Positions 8,867 through 18,004 are shown, counted from the stretch's first letter. The stretch is 64,000 bases of DNA from JANMCE01 sp963791625 (GCA_963791625.1 CAWBTA010000015.1:992001-1056000), one strand, 5' to 3'. The notes: generated by a model from the sequence alone, not told the origin. Translations and numbers: made by a program.

Positions 8867-9792
8867 GCGAGAGTCTCCAAATCCTTTTCGACGGCTGTTG
8901 TAGCCGTCACTTCACCATTGTCGTGAAGCAACCATCCGTCCAGCCCCGAGCGTATGAGCAAGGTTAAACCAGCGGTGGAGCCCAGCAGGATCGCCGACTT
9001 GGCAACCACCTCGGCCAACCATGCGTTGACGCCGGTGACGACAGCACCGACGAGGTCGGTTTCGGACGGCTGACCGGTGCGGGGATCGATGAGGTGATGC
9101 ACGGAGCGACCGCTGCGTTCCCATCGTCGAAACAGCGTGGTGGACTGCACCAGGGCTTCGTCGATCAGCGGGAACGAGCCGAGGACGCGATCATCGACGG
9201 GGTGCTGAATCTGAATGTTCCATGCGGCATCGGCATCGGGGCCCGGTCCGCGCACCCGAACGTCGCCACCAAGACCGAGGCACACGCTGGTAGCACCCTT
9301 CGCGATGGCGAACGCCGTCACGAGATCGGCGGCCAGGCCCTTGCCGATACCGCCGAGATCGATAGCGCGATCGTTTGGTAGTTGAACGGCGCGCGCCTTG
9401 TCATCGAAGACGACCGCACCGAAACCGATGGGAGCCATCGACGCTGACAGCTCCTCGGTTCCGGTTGCGGCCATGTCCCGGAAGGTTCGGTCGTAACCGA
9501 GATCAACCAGGCGATCGTGCACCGTCGGGTCGAAAAGACCTTCGGTGGCGCGGAAGGCCCAGCGGGCTTTGTCGAGGGCATCCCACAGGGTCGGTGATAC
9601 GGGGAACCACCTACCTTGGGAACGGTTCAGCTCGCTGAGTTCACTCTCGGGTCGGAAACGTGACCAGCACGCTTCAAGCCGTTCGATCTCAGCGACGGCC
9701 TCGTCGGCGACCGCTTCCGCGTTGTCGCCATAGACCAACAACTCGCTTGGGGAGCCGAGTGCCCGCCACTGGCGGCTCGCCCAAGTAGACAT
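8863..9792 (-). CDS. apbE: FAD:protein FMN transferase (ApbE)
   Basis: A 309-residue enzyme that attaches FMN from FAD to a Thr or Ser of extracytoplasmic acceptor proteins. Family hallmarks are visible: SRFRPESELSELNR near residue 55, DLGGIGKGLAADLV for FAD binding, and HHLIDPRTGQPS. No clear signal peptide is present, so it may act at the cytoplasmic face or use an unrecognised export signal. The ATG at 9792 overlaps the stop of the upstream stalk gene (TGATG) and is preferred to an ATG at 9813. The tight overlap with a stalk protein ending in CTGSTC makes that protein a candidate acceptor. Confidence 0.9.
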   Translation of the reverse strand: MSTWASRQWRALGSPSELLVYGDNAEAVADEAVAEIERLEACWSRFRPESELSELNRSQGRWFPVSPTLWDALDKARWAFRATEGLFDPTVHDRLVDLGYDRTFRDMAATGTEELSASMAPIGFGAVVFDDKARAVQLPNDRAIDLGGIGKGLAADLVTAFAIAKGATSVCLGLGGDVRVRGPGPDADAAWNIQIQHPVDDRVLGSFPLIDEALVQSTTLFRRWERSGRSVHHLIDPRTGQPSETDLVGAVVTGVNAWLAEVVAKSAILLGSTAGLTLLIRSGLDGWLLHDNGEVTATTAVEKDLETLA

Positions 9793-10709
9793 CAGCACGT
9801 ACTCCCGGTGCACGGAGCGGGGGCCGGCGCAGGTGCCGGCGCAGGTGCCGGAGCGGGGGCAGGGGCAGGGGCGGGCTTCGGGGCAGGCGCGGGGGCGGGC
9901 GCGGGAGCCGGTGCGGGAGCGGGGGCCGGCGCAGGTGCCGGAGCGGGGGCAGGTGCCGGAGCGGGGGCAGGTGCCGGAGCGGGGGCCGGAGCGGGGGCAG
10001 GTGCCGGGGCGGGGGCGTTCGCCGGTGCCGGAGCGGGAGCAGGAGCGGCCGCCGGAGTGGATTGTTTGGCCGCTGGAGCCTTCGCCGCAGGCTGACTGGC
10101 TTGCGGAGCGGGCGTGGCCTCCGCAGCGGCGGGGTCGGCCGCTGCGGCAGCCGGATCGGCGGCAGCGGTACCAGCGGGCACCGCGGCTGGGTCGACCGTT
10201 GTCGTCGGCGCCGCTGGGTCAAGCGTGGTTGCTGGCGCAGCCGCATCGTCGGCCGCGGGAGCACCGGCGAGAAGGGTGGCCGCAACGGGCGCGGGAATCT
10301 CATTGCCGTCTTCGTCGACATAGACGTCTCGCTCCACGATGACCGGCGCGGCCGTGGTGACCGGCGCCTTTGACGCCGACGACGACGGCGCCGTAGTCGC
10401 CGAGGCGAGGGCGGTGACTCCGATCAAGAACGTACTGGCCGACAGTCCCCCAGCGAGAACGCGACCAGCGCCAGCCACATGACTTCGCTTGCGCTTGCCG
10501 GCGGTGGTGCGGCTGGTCTTGTTTGCTTGGTTGGCGCGACGCAGGTCACCAATGGGGTCGGTCGAACCGATCGCCATGCCGGGATCGATCCGCGTAGTCG
10601 GGTCGGGCGACGCAAAACCGGGGACAGACGTTGTCGTGGCTGCGGCCGAGCGGGCGCCTCCACGGGCGGCAGTGAGTCGAGCAAGGCGATCCTGCTGGTC
10701 GTTGTTCAT
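9792..10709 (-). CDS. Pro-Ala-stalk membrane protein ending in CTGSTC
   Basis: A 305-residue protein starting MNNDQQDRLARL. Residues 1-75 are cytoplasmic and basic. One membrane segment follows (GGLSASTFLIGVTALASA), then a conserved motif ERDVYVDEDGNEIPAP. About 150 residues of Ala/Pro, largely alternating (AP)n, end at C-T-G-S-T-C. Alternating Pro-Ala runs form stiff extended stalks, so the terminal Cys pair would be held away from the membrane. The T-G-S-T core resembles the S/T-G-A/S-T sites modified by ApbE, whose gene overlaps the stop. The paralogue at 10991-12022 ends CSGSKC. The ATG at 10709 is chosen because the upstream extension is unlike the paralogue. Confidence 0.7.
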   Translation of the reverse strand: MNNDQQDRLARLTAARGGARSAAATTTSVPGFASPDPTTRIDPGMAIGSTDPIGDLRRANQANKTSRTTAGKRKRSHVAGAGRVLAGGLSASTFLIGVTALASATTAPSSSASKAPVTTAAPVIVERDVYVDEDGNEIPAPVAATLLAGAPAADDAAAPATTLDPAAPTTTVDPAAVPAGTAAADPAAAAADPAAAEATPAPQASQPAAKAPAAKQSTPAAAPAPAPAPANAPAPAPAPAPAPAPAPAPAPAPAPAPAPAPAPAPAPAPAPAPAPAPKPAPAPAPAPAPAPAPAPAPAPCTGSTC

Positions 10710-10921
10710 AAGGTGTTCCTTCAATTCTGTCGCGTGGGTGAGCTTTCGGTGCGGTGACCGAGAACGACGACCGTTGCCGGTCTTGTGCTCTGCAACGAAG
10801 GTACCGAGGTCGTTGTTAGCACTCGGCCAACGGAGGGAAAACGAACTTCCGCATCGAGGCAAGAGTTCACGCCCCGATAGCGGGCAGGCTTAATAGTTGG
10901 ATTACCAGGTCAGGAAACGCG

Positions 10922-10963
10922 CAACAGCCCAAAGGTTCCGGGCGGAGAACCTCTGGGCTGTTG
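10922..10963 (-). terminator. Strong inverted repeat between the two stalk genes
   Basis: The arms AACAGCCCAAAGGTTC (10923-10938) and GAACCTCTGGGCTGTT (10947-10962) pair over 16 positions with one mismatch around an 8-base loop; the flanking bases 10922 and 10963 add a pair. It lies 28 bases after the stop of the upstream stalk gene, and a short T-containing stretch follows on the minus strand. It likely terminates or attenuates the upstream unit before the second stalk gene and apbE. Confidence 0.7.
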
Positions 10964-10990
10964 ATGGGGTGAGGCGAAGTCTGAACTTCT

Positions 10991-12022
10991 CTAGCACTTA
11001 CTCCCGCTGCACGCAGGGGCCGGAGCAGGCGCAGGTGCGGGAGCCGGGGCAGGCGCGGGGGCAGGCTTCGGGGCGGCTGTGGGAGCCGGAGCAGGAGCCG
11101 GAGCAGGCGCCGGAGCAGGCGCCGGGGCAGGCGCAGGCGCAGGAGCCGGGGCAGGCGCAGGAGCCGGCGCGGGAGCAGCCGGGGCCGGCGCGGGCGCTGG
11201 GGCTGCTGCCTGAGCCGGCGCGGGGGCGGGCGCCGGGGCAGGCGCATTGGGCTTCGGTGAAGCCGGTGCCGGGCCGGGAGCGGGAACGGGTGACGGGGCC
11301 GCGCCGGCCGCCTTCGGGGCCGCGCCGCCGGCGGGCGTAGCAGGTTGTGTGCCGGGCGCCTGGTCGGCGGCACCGGCAAGCACCGACGGATCGGCACCCG
11401 GATCGCCTGCAGCGCTCAGGGTCGCCAACGCGTTCGGGTCGATGGTGGTGGTGGCAAGGGGGTCCACCGTGGTGGGCACAGTGGAGGAAGCGTCGACCTC
11501 GGCGTCGGCGGGCGCGAGTGTGGTCCCGGCCGGGGCCGCAATCTCGTTGCCGTCTTCGTCCACGTAGACATCGCGCTCAATGATGACAGGGGCGACCGTG
11601 GTGACCGGCGTAGCGGCCGCATTCTTCTTGGCGTAGGCCGAGGCCGACGGGGCCGTTGCCGCCAACGCCGCGATACCGGCGAAGAAGGCCGATGTGGAGA
11701 GGCCGGCAGACAGGATGCGTCCGGCTGCGGCAACGTGACGACGCTTGCCCGAAGTGGTGCGACGGGTCTTGTTCTCCTTGTTGGCTCGGCGCAGGTCGCC
11801 GAGCGGATCATTGTGCCCAATCGCCATGTTGGGGTCAATAAGGCTGGCTGGATCGGGCGGTGCAAACGCCGAGAGCATCGGCGCCGTTGCTGCGGGCTGA
11901 GTAGCGAAGGCAGCTGCGTCGAACTCGTGGATGGTCAAGCCGTCGCTTGGTGTCGTACCGCGGGCGGCTGCGGCCCTACGGGCGGCCAGTCGATTGAGGC
12001 GGTCTTGCTGTTCATTGCTCAT
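10991..12022 (-). CDS. Pro-Ala-stalk membrane protein ending in CSGSKC
   Basis: A 343-residue paralogue of the next gene, sharing the N-terminal QQDRL, the block DPLGDLRRANKENK before a membrane segment (GLSTSAFFAGIAALAATA), and APVIIERDVYVDEDGNEI after it. A long Pro-Ala stalk leads to C-S-G-S-K-C at the very end. The terminal loop has Lys where the other copy has Thr, so it would lack a modifiable Thr at that site. Its start lies ten bases after the stop of the Thr-rich secreted protein. It probably arose by tandem duplication. No catalytic domain is visible. Confidence 0.7.
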   Translation of the reverse strand: MSNEQQDRLNRLAARRAAAARGTTPSDGLTIHEFDAAAFATQPAATAPMLSAFAPPDPASLIDPNMAIGHNDPLGDLRRANKENKTRRTTSGKRRHVAAAGRILSAGLSTSAFFAGIAALAATAPSASAYAKKNAAATPVTTVAPVIIERDVYVDEDGNEIAAPAGTTLAPADAEVDASSTVPTTVDPLATTTIDPNALATLSAAGDPGADPSVLAGAADQAPGTQPATPAGGAAPKAAGAAPSPVPAPGPAPASPKPNAPAPAPAPAPAQAAAPAPAPAPAAPAPAPAPAPAPAPAPAPAPAPAPAPAPAPAPTAAPKPAPAPAPAPAPAPAPAPACSGSKC

Positions 12023-12031
12023 GTCGGTTCC

Positions 12032-12808
12032 TTAGCCACAGTTCCATACGCCGTTGTCTTCAAGTTGACCGTTCCGACACGACACCGGATACGGAGGGAT
12101 CGGCTTGCCTGATTTCAGGAAGCTCGACGAGAGTTGCCACGACGTGGGGATGACCTGGCCCGATGAGGTGGTCTTGGCTGGTTTCGCAATGGTCGTGGTG
12201 GTGGTCACTGCGGGTGCAGCTGTCGTGGTCGTTGTGGTGACGATCGGTGCAGCCGTGGTCGTCGTGATCGTCGCAGCAGGCGCGGCGGTCGTGGAGGTGG
12301 TGACCGTCGCGGGCTTTGGGGTCGTAACAGTCGTCGGCTTCGGGCTGGTCGTCGCCACGGTTGGCACAGGGGACGGGCTTGCGGGCGACACGCCGGAGCT
12401 ACCGGCCGCGGGCGACGCCGGAGTAGCGGAGGCGGCATCGGAGCTCGGCTGTGAGACCGCAGGCGGGGACGTCGTGTCGTCGGGGGCACCTGGGGCATCG
12501 GCAGCCCGCACGACGAGGGGAACGCCGCTGCCGGGGTCGGCCACAGTCGCCGGGGCGGCTGGCACCGTGTCCTCCACGAGAATGGTGGTGTCGGGCTGAC
12601 CGGCCGCACCCTTCTTCGTGATGACGTGCTTCTTGTTCACGATCAGGACCGACGCAGGGCCGCCAGTTACTGCGGGAACCGCACTGGCGGTCGACGAAGC
12701 ATTAAAACCCAGGATGCGAACGCCCGAGAGTGCCGCTACGGAAATCGCGCCAGTGGCGAGCACGAGTACCCCCGCCGTTGCGGCCGCCAGAGCCTTTTTT
12801 CTCAACAT
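12032..12808 (-). CDS. Secreted Thr/Pro-rich protein with C-terminal cysteine loop
   Basis: A 258-residue protein with a signal peptide or anchor (ALAAATAGVLVLATGAISVA), a short folded-looking region (GGPASVLIVNKKHVITKK), about 130 residues of Thr/Pro/Ala low complexity, and a C-terminal domain ending in Cys-x12-Cys-Gly (SCRNGQ...NGVWNCG). It shares the design of the two stalk proteins downstream, namely an anchor, a stiff linker and a terminal Cys pair, but not their sequence. It is probably co-transcribed with them. The function is unknown; a surface-exposed disulfide or redox module is inference. Confidence 0.65.
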   Translation of the reverse strand: MLRKKALAAATAGVLVLATGAISVAALSGVRILGFNASSTASAVPAVTGGPASVLIVNKKHVITKKGAAGQPDTTILVEDTVPAAPATVADPGSGVPLVVRAADAPGAPDDTTSPPAVSQPSSDAASATPASPAAGSSGVSPASPSPVPTVATTSPKPTTVTTPKPATVTTSTTAAPAATITTTTAAPIVTTTTTTAAPAVTTTTTIAKPAKTTSSGQVIPTSWQLSSSFLKSGKPIPPYPVSCRNGQLEDNGVWNCG

Positions 12809-12898
12809 GGGGGAAACCGTAACGATTGGTGGGTTAGCAGTTGGCTAAGCCTGAGGAAAGACGAAGGACAGAAGGCCGCAAGTGTCCAGGTGAAATGT

Positions 12899-13165
12899 CT
12901 AGAACTCATTTGTTTCGGCGGTCGGCCGAAAGGCGTCTTCCCACCGAGTCGCAATTGCGGCATAGATGACGGCGTCATGGCACGCGCACGGGCAGTGCAG
13001 ATGGTCATCACAACGCATGTGGCTGGCATGGACACAGGAAAGGCTGACCTTCATGCCGGCACGGAATGTGCGGAACTGCTTGGGGATGCGGACGCGGGCC
13101 ATGAACATCGAAACAACCGCCGCTCCAAGAGCGGAGCCTCCAACAACAACCGGCACGATCAGCAT
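12899..13165 (-). CDS. Small membrane protein with a Cys/His cluster
   Basis: An 88-residue protein chosen because a near-ideal AGGAGG lies six bases before the ATG at 13165 and third positions are strongly GC. Residues 1-22 form one membrane segment (MLIVPVVVGGSALGAAVVSM). Residues 44-63 are rich in Cys and His (CVHASHMRCDD then HLHCPCACHD), suggesting a metal site or Fe-S cluster, although there is no CxxCH haem motif. It is the first gene of the minus-strand run leading to the stalk proteins and apbE. No family was recognised. Confidence 0.6.
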   Translation of the reverse strand: MLIVPVVVGGSALGAAVVSMFMARVRIPKQFRTFRAGMKVSLSCVHASHMRCDDHLHCPCACHDAVIYAAIATRWEDAFRPTAETNEF

Positions 13166-13321
13166 GACAATCCTCCTAGAGCTGCGGCGCCGGGGTGACG
13201 GCGACACCAGTTGGATCGGCAGAATGGTGCCGGATGTAAGCGGGGTGAAACCGCAAGTGGGGCTTTCGTCGGTAAGCTTTCGTTAAGAACCCGCAGTGCT
13301 GTCCCGGTGGAGGAAATTCGA

Positions 13322-14608
13322 GTGCCGTCGCGGCCAAAACTGCAGTTGCCGCAAGGCCCCGTCACTCGAACCGTCCTGGCGGCGGTCATCGTTGCGTTCG
13401 CGATGTTCTCGTGGTCTTTCGGCTCGTTCGTGCTCCGAGACAACGGCGACACTGCGGCCCAGCGCGCCGTCACCTGGGCCCGGAATCACCGGTTGGGATC
13501 GGTTGTCGATTTCGCCGAACGGGCCAAGTACGGCAAGGCGCCGTCCAAGACGGCAGCCGGTGAGCTGAAGCTCTCCACGCGCTCGGTTGTCCCCACCAGC
13601 ACTGTGGCCGTGACTACCACGACCCTGCCCGCCACCACCACGACCATCGCCGCAGCGACAACGACGGTGGGTGCCGCTACCACCGTTGCCACCACAGTGC
13701 CCCCGACCACAGTGCCGCCAACCACCACCATTCCCGCCTGGCAGATCGCGCCCGCCAACAAGGCGCCCTTCGTGGAGCCTGCACTCGAAAACGAGGGCGT
13801 CTGGCATCCGTTGGTCAGCGCAGGCGGCCACGACGTGATCTGGGCCACTGCCATACGGCCGCTAGCCGACTCTCCCTCCGTGGTCGGCTCGTTCGCCGTC
13901 ATCGATCAGACCACCACGATGGCCGCAATGTTCAACGGCTCCGACATCCCCGGTGGCAAGGACTGGCAACTCGGCAACAAGGTGCCCAAGGACCTGCAAG
14001 CCATGCTCCTCGGCGCGTTCAACGGCGGCTTCCGTTTCGAGCACATCAAGGGTGGCTATAAGAACGAGGGGCGCTCGGTCAAGGAGCTTATGGACGGCCA
14101 AGGCACGGTCGCCATCAGCAAGACCGGCAAGATCACTATTGGTGAGTTCGGCCGCGACGTCAAAGATGACGGCTCATGGATCTCGTTCCGCCAGAACCTT
14201 CCGCTGCTGGTCGATGGCGGCAAGTCGATGGTCGACTCCCATAGCGACACGTGGTGGGGCGCCGACTACGGCAACGTGTTGTTCGTGTTGCGATCGTCCA
14301 TCTGCCAGTTGGCCGACGGTCGTTTGATGTACGGCGCGATCGGCAAGGTAGACGCCAAGACGCTGGCGCAATCGCTCGTGAACATGGGCTGCCAGCGGGC
14401 GATGCAAATGGACATCAACGGTACCTGGCCCACCTTCCACACCTTCCCGGTAGAGGCCGACGGCGCACAGCACGGAAACGCCCTCGACAAGCGCATGGGT
14501 GGCAGCAGAGACCGTTACCTCACTGGCTCCACCCGAGAGTTCTTCGCGTTCTTCGACGCCAGCGCGCTTCCTCCGGACAACGTGCTTGTCCGCATCGCCG
14601 CTTCGTAG
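13322..14608 (+). CDS. Phosphodiester glycosidase (NAGPA/DUF2233) family membrane protein
   Basis: A 428-residue protein. A GTG at 13322 is preceded by GGAGG at good spacing and chosen over an upstream ATG at 13211. An N-terminal membrane anchor (TVLAAVIVAFAMFSWSF) is followed by a Thr-rich spacer (residues about 95-140) and a C-terminal domain with GAFNGGFRFEHIKGGY, the LLVDGGKS turn and MQMDINGTWPTF, the pattern of the NAGPA-like phosphodiester glycosidase family. It is likely a surface enzyme acting on a wall or exopolysaccharide phosphodiester. Substrate unknown; stands alone. Confidence 0.8.
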   Translation: MPSRPKLQLPQGPVTRTVLAAVIVAFAMFSWSFGSFVLRDNGDTAAQRAVTWARNHRLGSVVDFAERAKYGKAPSKTAAGELKLSTRSVVPTSTVAVTTTTLPATTTTIAAATTTVGAATTVATTVPPTTVPPTTTIPAWQIAPANKAPFVEPALENEGVWHPLVSAGGHDVIWATAIRPLADSPSVVGSFAVIDQTTTMAAMFNGSDIPGGKDWQLGNKVPKDLQAMLLGAFNGGFRFEHIKGGYKNEGRSVKELMDGQGTVAISKTGKITIGEFGRDVKDDGSWISFRQNLPLLVDGGKSMVDSHSDTWWGADYGNVLFVLRSSICQLADGRLMYGAIGKVDAKTLAQSLVNMGCQRAMQMDINGTWPTFHTFPVEADGAQHGNALDKRMGGSRDRYLTGSTREFFAFFDASALPPDNVLVRIAAS

Positions 14609-14624
14609 CGGAACGTCGCATGTA

Positions 14625-14638
14625 GTTGCAACTGCAAC
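14625..14638. terminator. Palindrome GTTGCA-AC-TGCAAC between convergent genes
   Basis: A perfect 6+6 inverted repeat with a 2-base centre in the 36-base gap between two convergent genes. The same 14-mer recurs at 46072-46085 and with one change at 43884-43897, so it may be a protein site or dispersed repeat rather than a terminator. Confidence 0.35.
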
Positions 14639-14644
14639 GATAGG

Positions 14645-15791
14645 TCAATGTGGGGTGAGATCGGGAAGGCCGGCCAGCCGAGCTCGGCTGAGCGAGGCGG
14701 CGTCCAACCCTCGTTCAAGGAGTCCGGCGGGAAGGTCACCCGTTCGGACAAGTGCCGCACCGGCCTCGGCTAACGCCGGCGCGATTTGGATGCCGTAGCC
14801 GCCTTGGCCGGCAAACCAGAAGAAGCTCTCCACGTCATCGTCAAAACCGACGACGGGCGTGCGGTCGGCCACAAAGCTGCGTAGACCGGCCCAGGACGAC
14901 CGAACGTGACGAACATCGAACGTGGTGGCGTTGTTGATGGTGTCGATCGCCATTGCGATGTCAATCTCTTCCGGTTTCGCATCGCATGGCTCAGAGGGAA
15001 CCTCATCGGCAGGTGATACGAGAATCTGCGCGCCTTCGGGTTTGAAGTAGAAGGTGCCGTTGACGTCCCCCACGAGCGGTAGACGGTGCGGATCAACCTC
15101 GGACGGCGGTGCAAAGGTGAAAACCGTGCGACGCAGCGGACGAATGTTCACCGGCTTCACCCCTGCGAGTCCGGCGACGACGTCAGCCCACGCGCCGGAC
15201 GCGTTGACCACGACTGCGGCATCGTGGGTAGTGCCCGCATGGTCGGCAACATGCCATCGGTTGCCGACGCGCTCCATCGTCGCAACACCTGCGGAGGTGT
15301 GGATCTCCCCGCCTCGACGTCGTAGGCCGGTGGCGTACAGATCATGCAACGCCGCAACATCGACCTCGCTGCCACCCGGCTCGAGTAAGCCCAGCTCCAC
15401 CCAACCCGGCCGGAAGACCGGGGCGAGTTCATCGACATCATCGGGTGTGAGCAGCTGCACCGGCACGAACTCGCTCACGGCGTCGGCCATAGCTCGGATG
15501 TCATCTGCCTCACCCTGCGGCGCGACCCACAGAACGCTGATCGGTGTGAGCAACGAGCGATCCAGACCGTTCGGCGGTTCTTCCATGAACGAGCGGCTCG
15601 CCGTCGTGAGCAGTCGGATGGTGCGACCGCCGTAGCTTTCGAGGAACGTTGCGACCGACCGACCCGTCGTGTGGAAACGACAGCGTCGGCTCCATCTCGA
15701 CCAGGCCGACGGATCGGTCGGCGGCCAGCTCGTAGCCGATGGAGACACCCGCCATGCCCCCACCGATAACCAGAACGTCGTAACTCCCCAT
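14645..15791 (-). CDS. FAD-dependent oxidoreductase, DAO/glycine oxidase family (frame interrupted once)
   Basis: The N-terminus MGSYDVLVIGGGMAGVSIGY is the Rossmann FAD motif and reads in one frame to EMEPTLSF. The rest (HTTGRSVATFLESYGG onward to FAGQGGYGIQIAPALAEAGA) continues in another frame. Removing one G of the pair at 15673-15674 joins them into the expected FHTTGRS of this family, and the total length is one base over a multiple of three. The whole enzyme would be about 381 residues and would oxidise an amine or amino acid with FAD. Likely a sequencing error, as no stop or lost motif is seen. The substrate is unknown. Confidence 0.75.
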
Positions 15792-15822
15792 TCCGCCAAC
15801 CTTAGGCAAGCGGCAGATGGCC

Positions 15823-16317
15823 TCACACGGTCCAGTTGAGGACACCGGCGGCGTGGAGTGGGTCTTTGATGAGTTGGCGCAGGGGGAGGCCCAGGCCGTA
15901 CGTAAGAAGGCGGCGTGACGGCGTGACGCGGACGAAACAGATTTCAGCCATGTCCAATTCACCGTGACCCGTGATGGTTTTCATTTGGCCGGCTTGTACG
16001 AGCGCAACAACGTCGGGGTCACGTGCGTTGAGCAGTTCTGCGGTGGCCGCGAACTGAACAGTGGACGGTGGGCCGACCGGAGCACGGCGAATGGGTATGC
16101 AGATGAACACGTTCGGGTTCGCGGCGATGTTGCGAGCCTTGCGACTGGTCCGGGAAGTAGTGATGTAGAGGCGGTCGTTGGCCATGGCGTACATGACGCC
16201 GGCGACGTGGGGTTGATTGGTGGGCGACGAGGTGCCGAGTGTGCAGAAGGACCGCTTTCCGATTGCTCGCAAAACCTCGGTCAGGACAGGGTTGGTGGGA
16301 TACGTGGTTGTTGTCAT
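15823..16317 (-). CDS. Pyridoxamine 5'-phosphate oxidase-like (PPOX/FDOR) protein
   Basis: A 164-residue split-barrel protein. The core QPHVAGVMYAMANDRLYITT followed by SRKARNIAANPNVFICIP is the usual PPOX flavin- or F420-binding barrel. In actinobacteria such proteins are often F420-dependent reductases. The ATG at 16317 (MTTTTYPTN) is preferred because upstream residues are unlike the family and GGAG lies just before it; ATGs at 16353 and 16368 remain possible. Divergent from the AraC regulator at 16398, which may control it. Substrate unknown. Confidence 0.75.
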   Translation of the reverse strand: MTTTTYPTNPVLTEVLRAIGKRSFCTLGTSSPTNQPHVAGVMYAMANDRLYITTSRTSRKARNIAANPNVFICIPIRRAPVGPPSTVQFAATAELLNARDPDVVALVQAGQMKTITGHGELDMAEICFVRVTPSRRLLTYGLGLPLRQLIKDPLHAAGVLNWTV

Positions 16318-16397
16318 GTCTCCAGTCAACGCTTCCGAGGTGAGACTATCCATAGCGTGGGGGATCATTTCCATACGCAGTCGTCTAAACTCAGGGC

Positions 16398-17338
16398 ATG
16401 GACATGATTTCAGGATTGTTGGACGGCCCTCGGGCCCACGGAGCGTTCTTGCTGCGCTCGCTGCTGGAACCACCGTGGTCGTTGCGTATTCAGGACGAGG
16501 CGCCACTCACGCTCGTGGCGCTGGTTCGCGGTCATGCGTGGGTGATGTTCGATGGCGCAGAGCCCATCCGACTGGATGCGGGCAGCGTGGCAATCACCAG
16601 TGGTACCGATCACTACTCCGTGGCTGACTCGCCGGAGACGAAGCCACAGCTGATCATTCATCCCGGTCAGCGGTGCACCACGCCCGACGGTTTCGATCTC
16701 CATGAAGCCATGAGCCTGGGCGTCCGTTCGTGGGGCAACAGTCGCACCGGTTCTACCGTCATGCTCACCGGTACGTATCAGTTCGAAGGCGAAGTCAGTC
16801 GGCGTCTCTTGGCTGCGCTCCCCGCTCGACTGGCGCTGGATGCGGCAGCCTTGGACAGTCCGCTGGTGGAGATCTTGGCCGGTGAGATTGTGCGTGACGC
16901 TCCGGGCCAACCGGCCGTACTCGACCGGCTGCTCGACTTGTTGTTGATCACCACCTTGCGTACCTGGTTCAACCGTCCAGAAGCCAACGCTCCAGCCTGG
17001 TATCGATCTCACGGTGACCCCATCGTCGGCCCCGCCGTTCGATTGCTACAGCACAATCCCACCCACGCATGGACCATCGCGTCACTCGCTTCGCAGGTAG
17101 GCGTGTCTCGGGCAACGTTGCTCGACGATTCAGCGAGGTGATGGGCGAACCACCCATGACGTATCTCAGTTCGTGGCGTCTCACGCTTGCCGCCGATCTT
17201 CTGAAGGAGCCCTCCGCCACCGTCACCAGCGTCGCCCGTGCCCTCGGCTACGCCAGCCCCTACGCACTGAGCACAGCGTTTAAGCGAACCCGGGGGATCA
17301 GCCCCATCGAACACCGGCGGCTGTCCACCAGCGCCTAA
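16398..17338 (+). CDS. AraC family regulator with cupin-type sensor (frame interrupted once)
   Basis: Residues 1-190 form a Cupin_6-like sensor (LTLVALVRGHAWVMFDG, then SVAITSGTDHYSVAD), followed by the first HTH (ASLASQVGVSRATL). The frame then breaks. The second half (ARRFSEVMGEPPMTYLSSWR and ALGYASPYALSTAFKRTRG) is the rest of HTH_18 in another frame. Adding one base at 17118-17121 restores SRATLARRFSE, the expected AraC sequence, and the length is one base short of a multiple of three. It is divergent from the PPOX gene, its likely target. Probable sequencing deletion. Confidence 0.75.
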
Positions 17339-17431
17339 TTGAGTGGAGCGAGAAGGGACGGACCAAGCGCCCCAATGATCACGCAAACCCCACCCTTGCT
17401 CTAGACGATCCGGCTCGGGATGTCCCGGTCG

Positions 17432-18004
17432 CTATTCCACGCACACGTCATTCGAGTCCCGACGCAGCCCAAGATGTAAGTACACCTCGTTAGACGCGAA
17501 GATGTCCGGTATCCTGAGGTACGCCCGACCCAAAAGCTGGTCGCTGCGAACGACCGCCTGGGAAGGCTCCCTGTCGATCATGATGATCCCTGCAGGATCG
17601 TGCTTTATGAACAGCGGAGACCAGCGGCCACACCCTGGACAGTCGACGGCTTGAGACGAGTTCAGTGACGTGATGACAGTCTTTTCCATCGCCGGGAGAT
17701 CAAAGGTCCACACACCCGGTCCCGCACGGTACGTGAGTGACTCGGCGAACACCCAGCGTTCGATCAGCCGGGCACGAACGCCATCACCGAAAACGGCAAA
17801 CCCGTCGTTCGCGGTCACGATATGGGCGGCGCGAACCGAGTCTGCGATGTCGTCGAGATGATCGCCGGTCGGCCGGTAACCGAAAATGACCTCGTCAGGA
17901 TAGGTATTACACACTTTGCATCTCAGCGCCGCCATCGCCGGTGTGTCCTTGATCCATCTCCAACCCGGCAACTCTCCGCCGAAGGTATGCCCCCAGACTT
18001 TCAT
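17432..18004 (-). CDS. Double-CXXC immunity-like protein (second copy)
   Basis: A 190-residue protein with two Cys pairs: LRCKVCN near residue 30 and VDCPGCGRWSP near residue 130. The layout matches double-CXXCG immunity proteins that protect against contact-dependent toxins. Its ATG at 18004 overlaps the stop of the preceding reading frame (ATGA), so it is translationally coupled. It is the last gene of the minus-strand RHS toxin locus. The toxin it would neutralise is not certain; the displaced RHS tip upstream is the best candidate. It lacks detailed similarity to the other immunity gene outside the Cys pairs. Confidence 0.55.
   Translation of the reverse strand: MKVWGHTFGGELPGWRWIKDTPAMAALRCKVCNTYPDEVIFGYRPTGDHLDDIADSVRAAHIVTANDGFAVFGDGVRARLIERWVFAESLTYRAGPGVWTFDLPAMEKTVITSLNSSQAVDCPGCGRWSPLFIKHDPAGIIMIDREPSQAVVRSDQLLGRAYLRIPDIFASNEVYLHLGLRRDSNDVCVE

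Noticed and set aside
9808..10095. Long Gly-Ala frame on the plus strand opposite the stalk gene
   Set aside because: It is the complement of the Pro-Ala codon repeat, has no ribosome site, and the minus-strand frame has the paralogue and coupled neighbours.
12899..13165. Cytochrome c haem site in the Cys/His protein
   Set aside because: The motif is CPCACH (C-x-C-x-C-H), not C-x-x-C-H.
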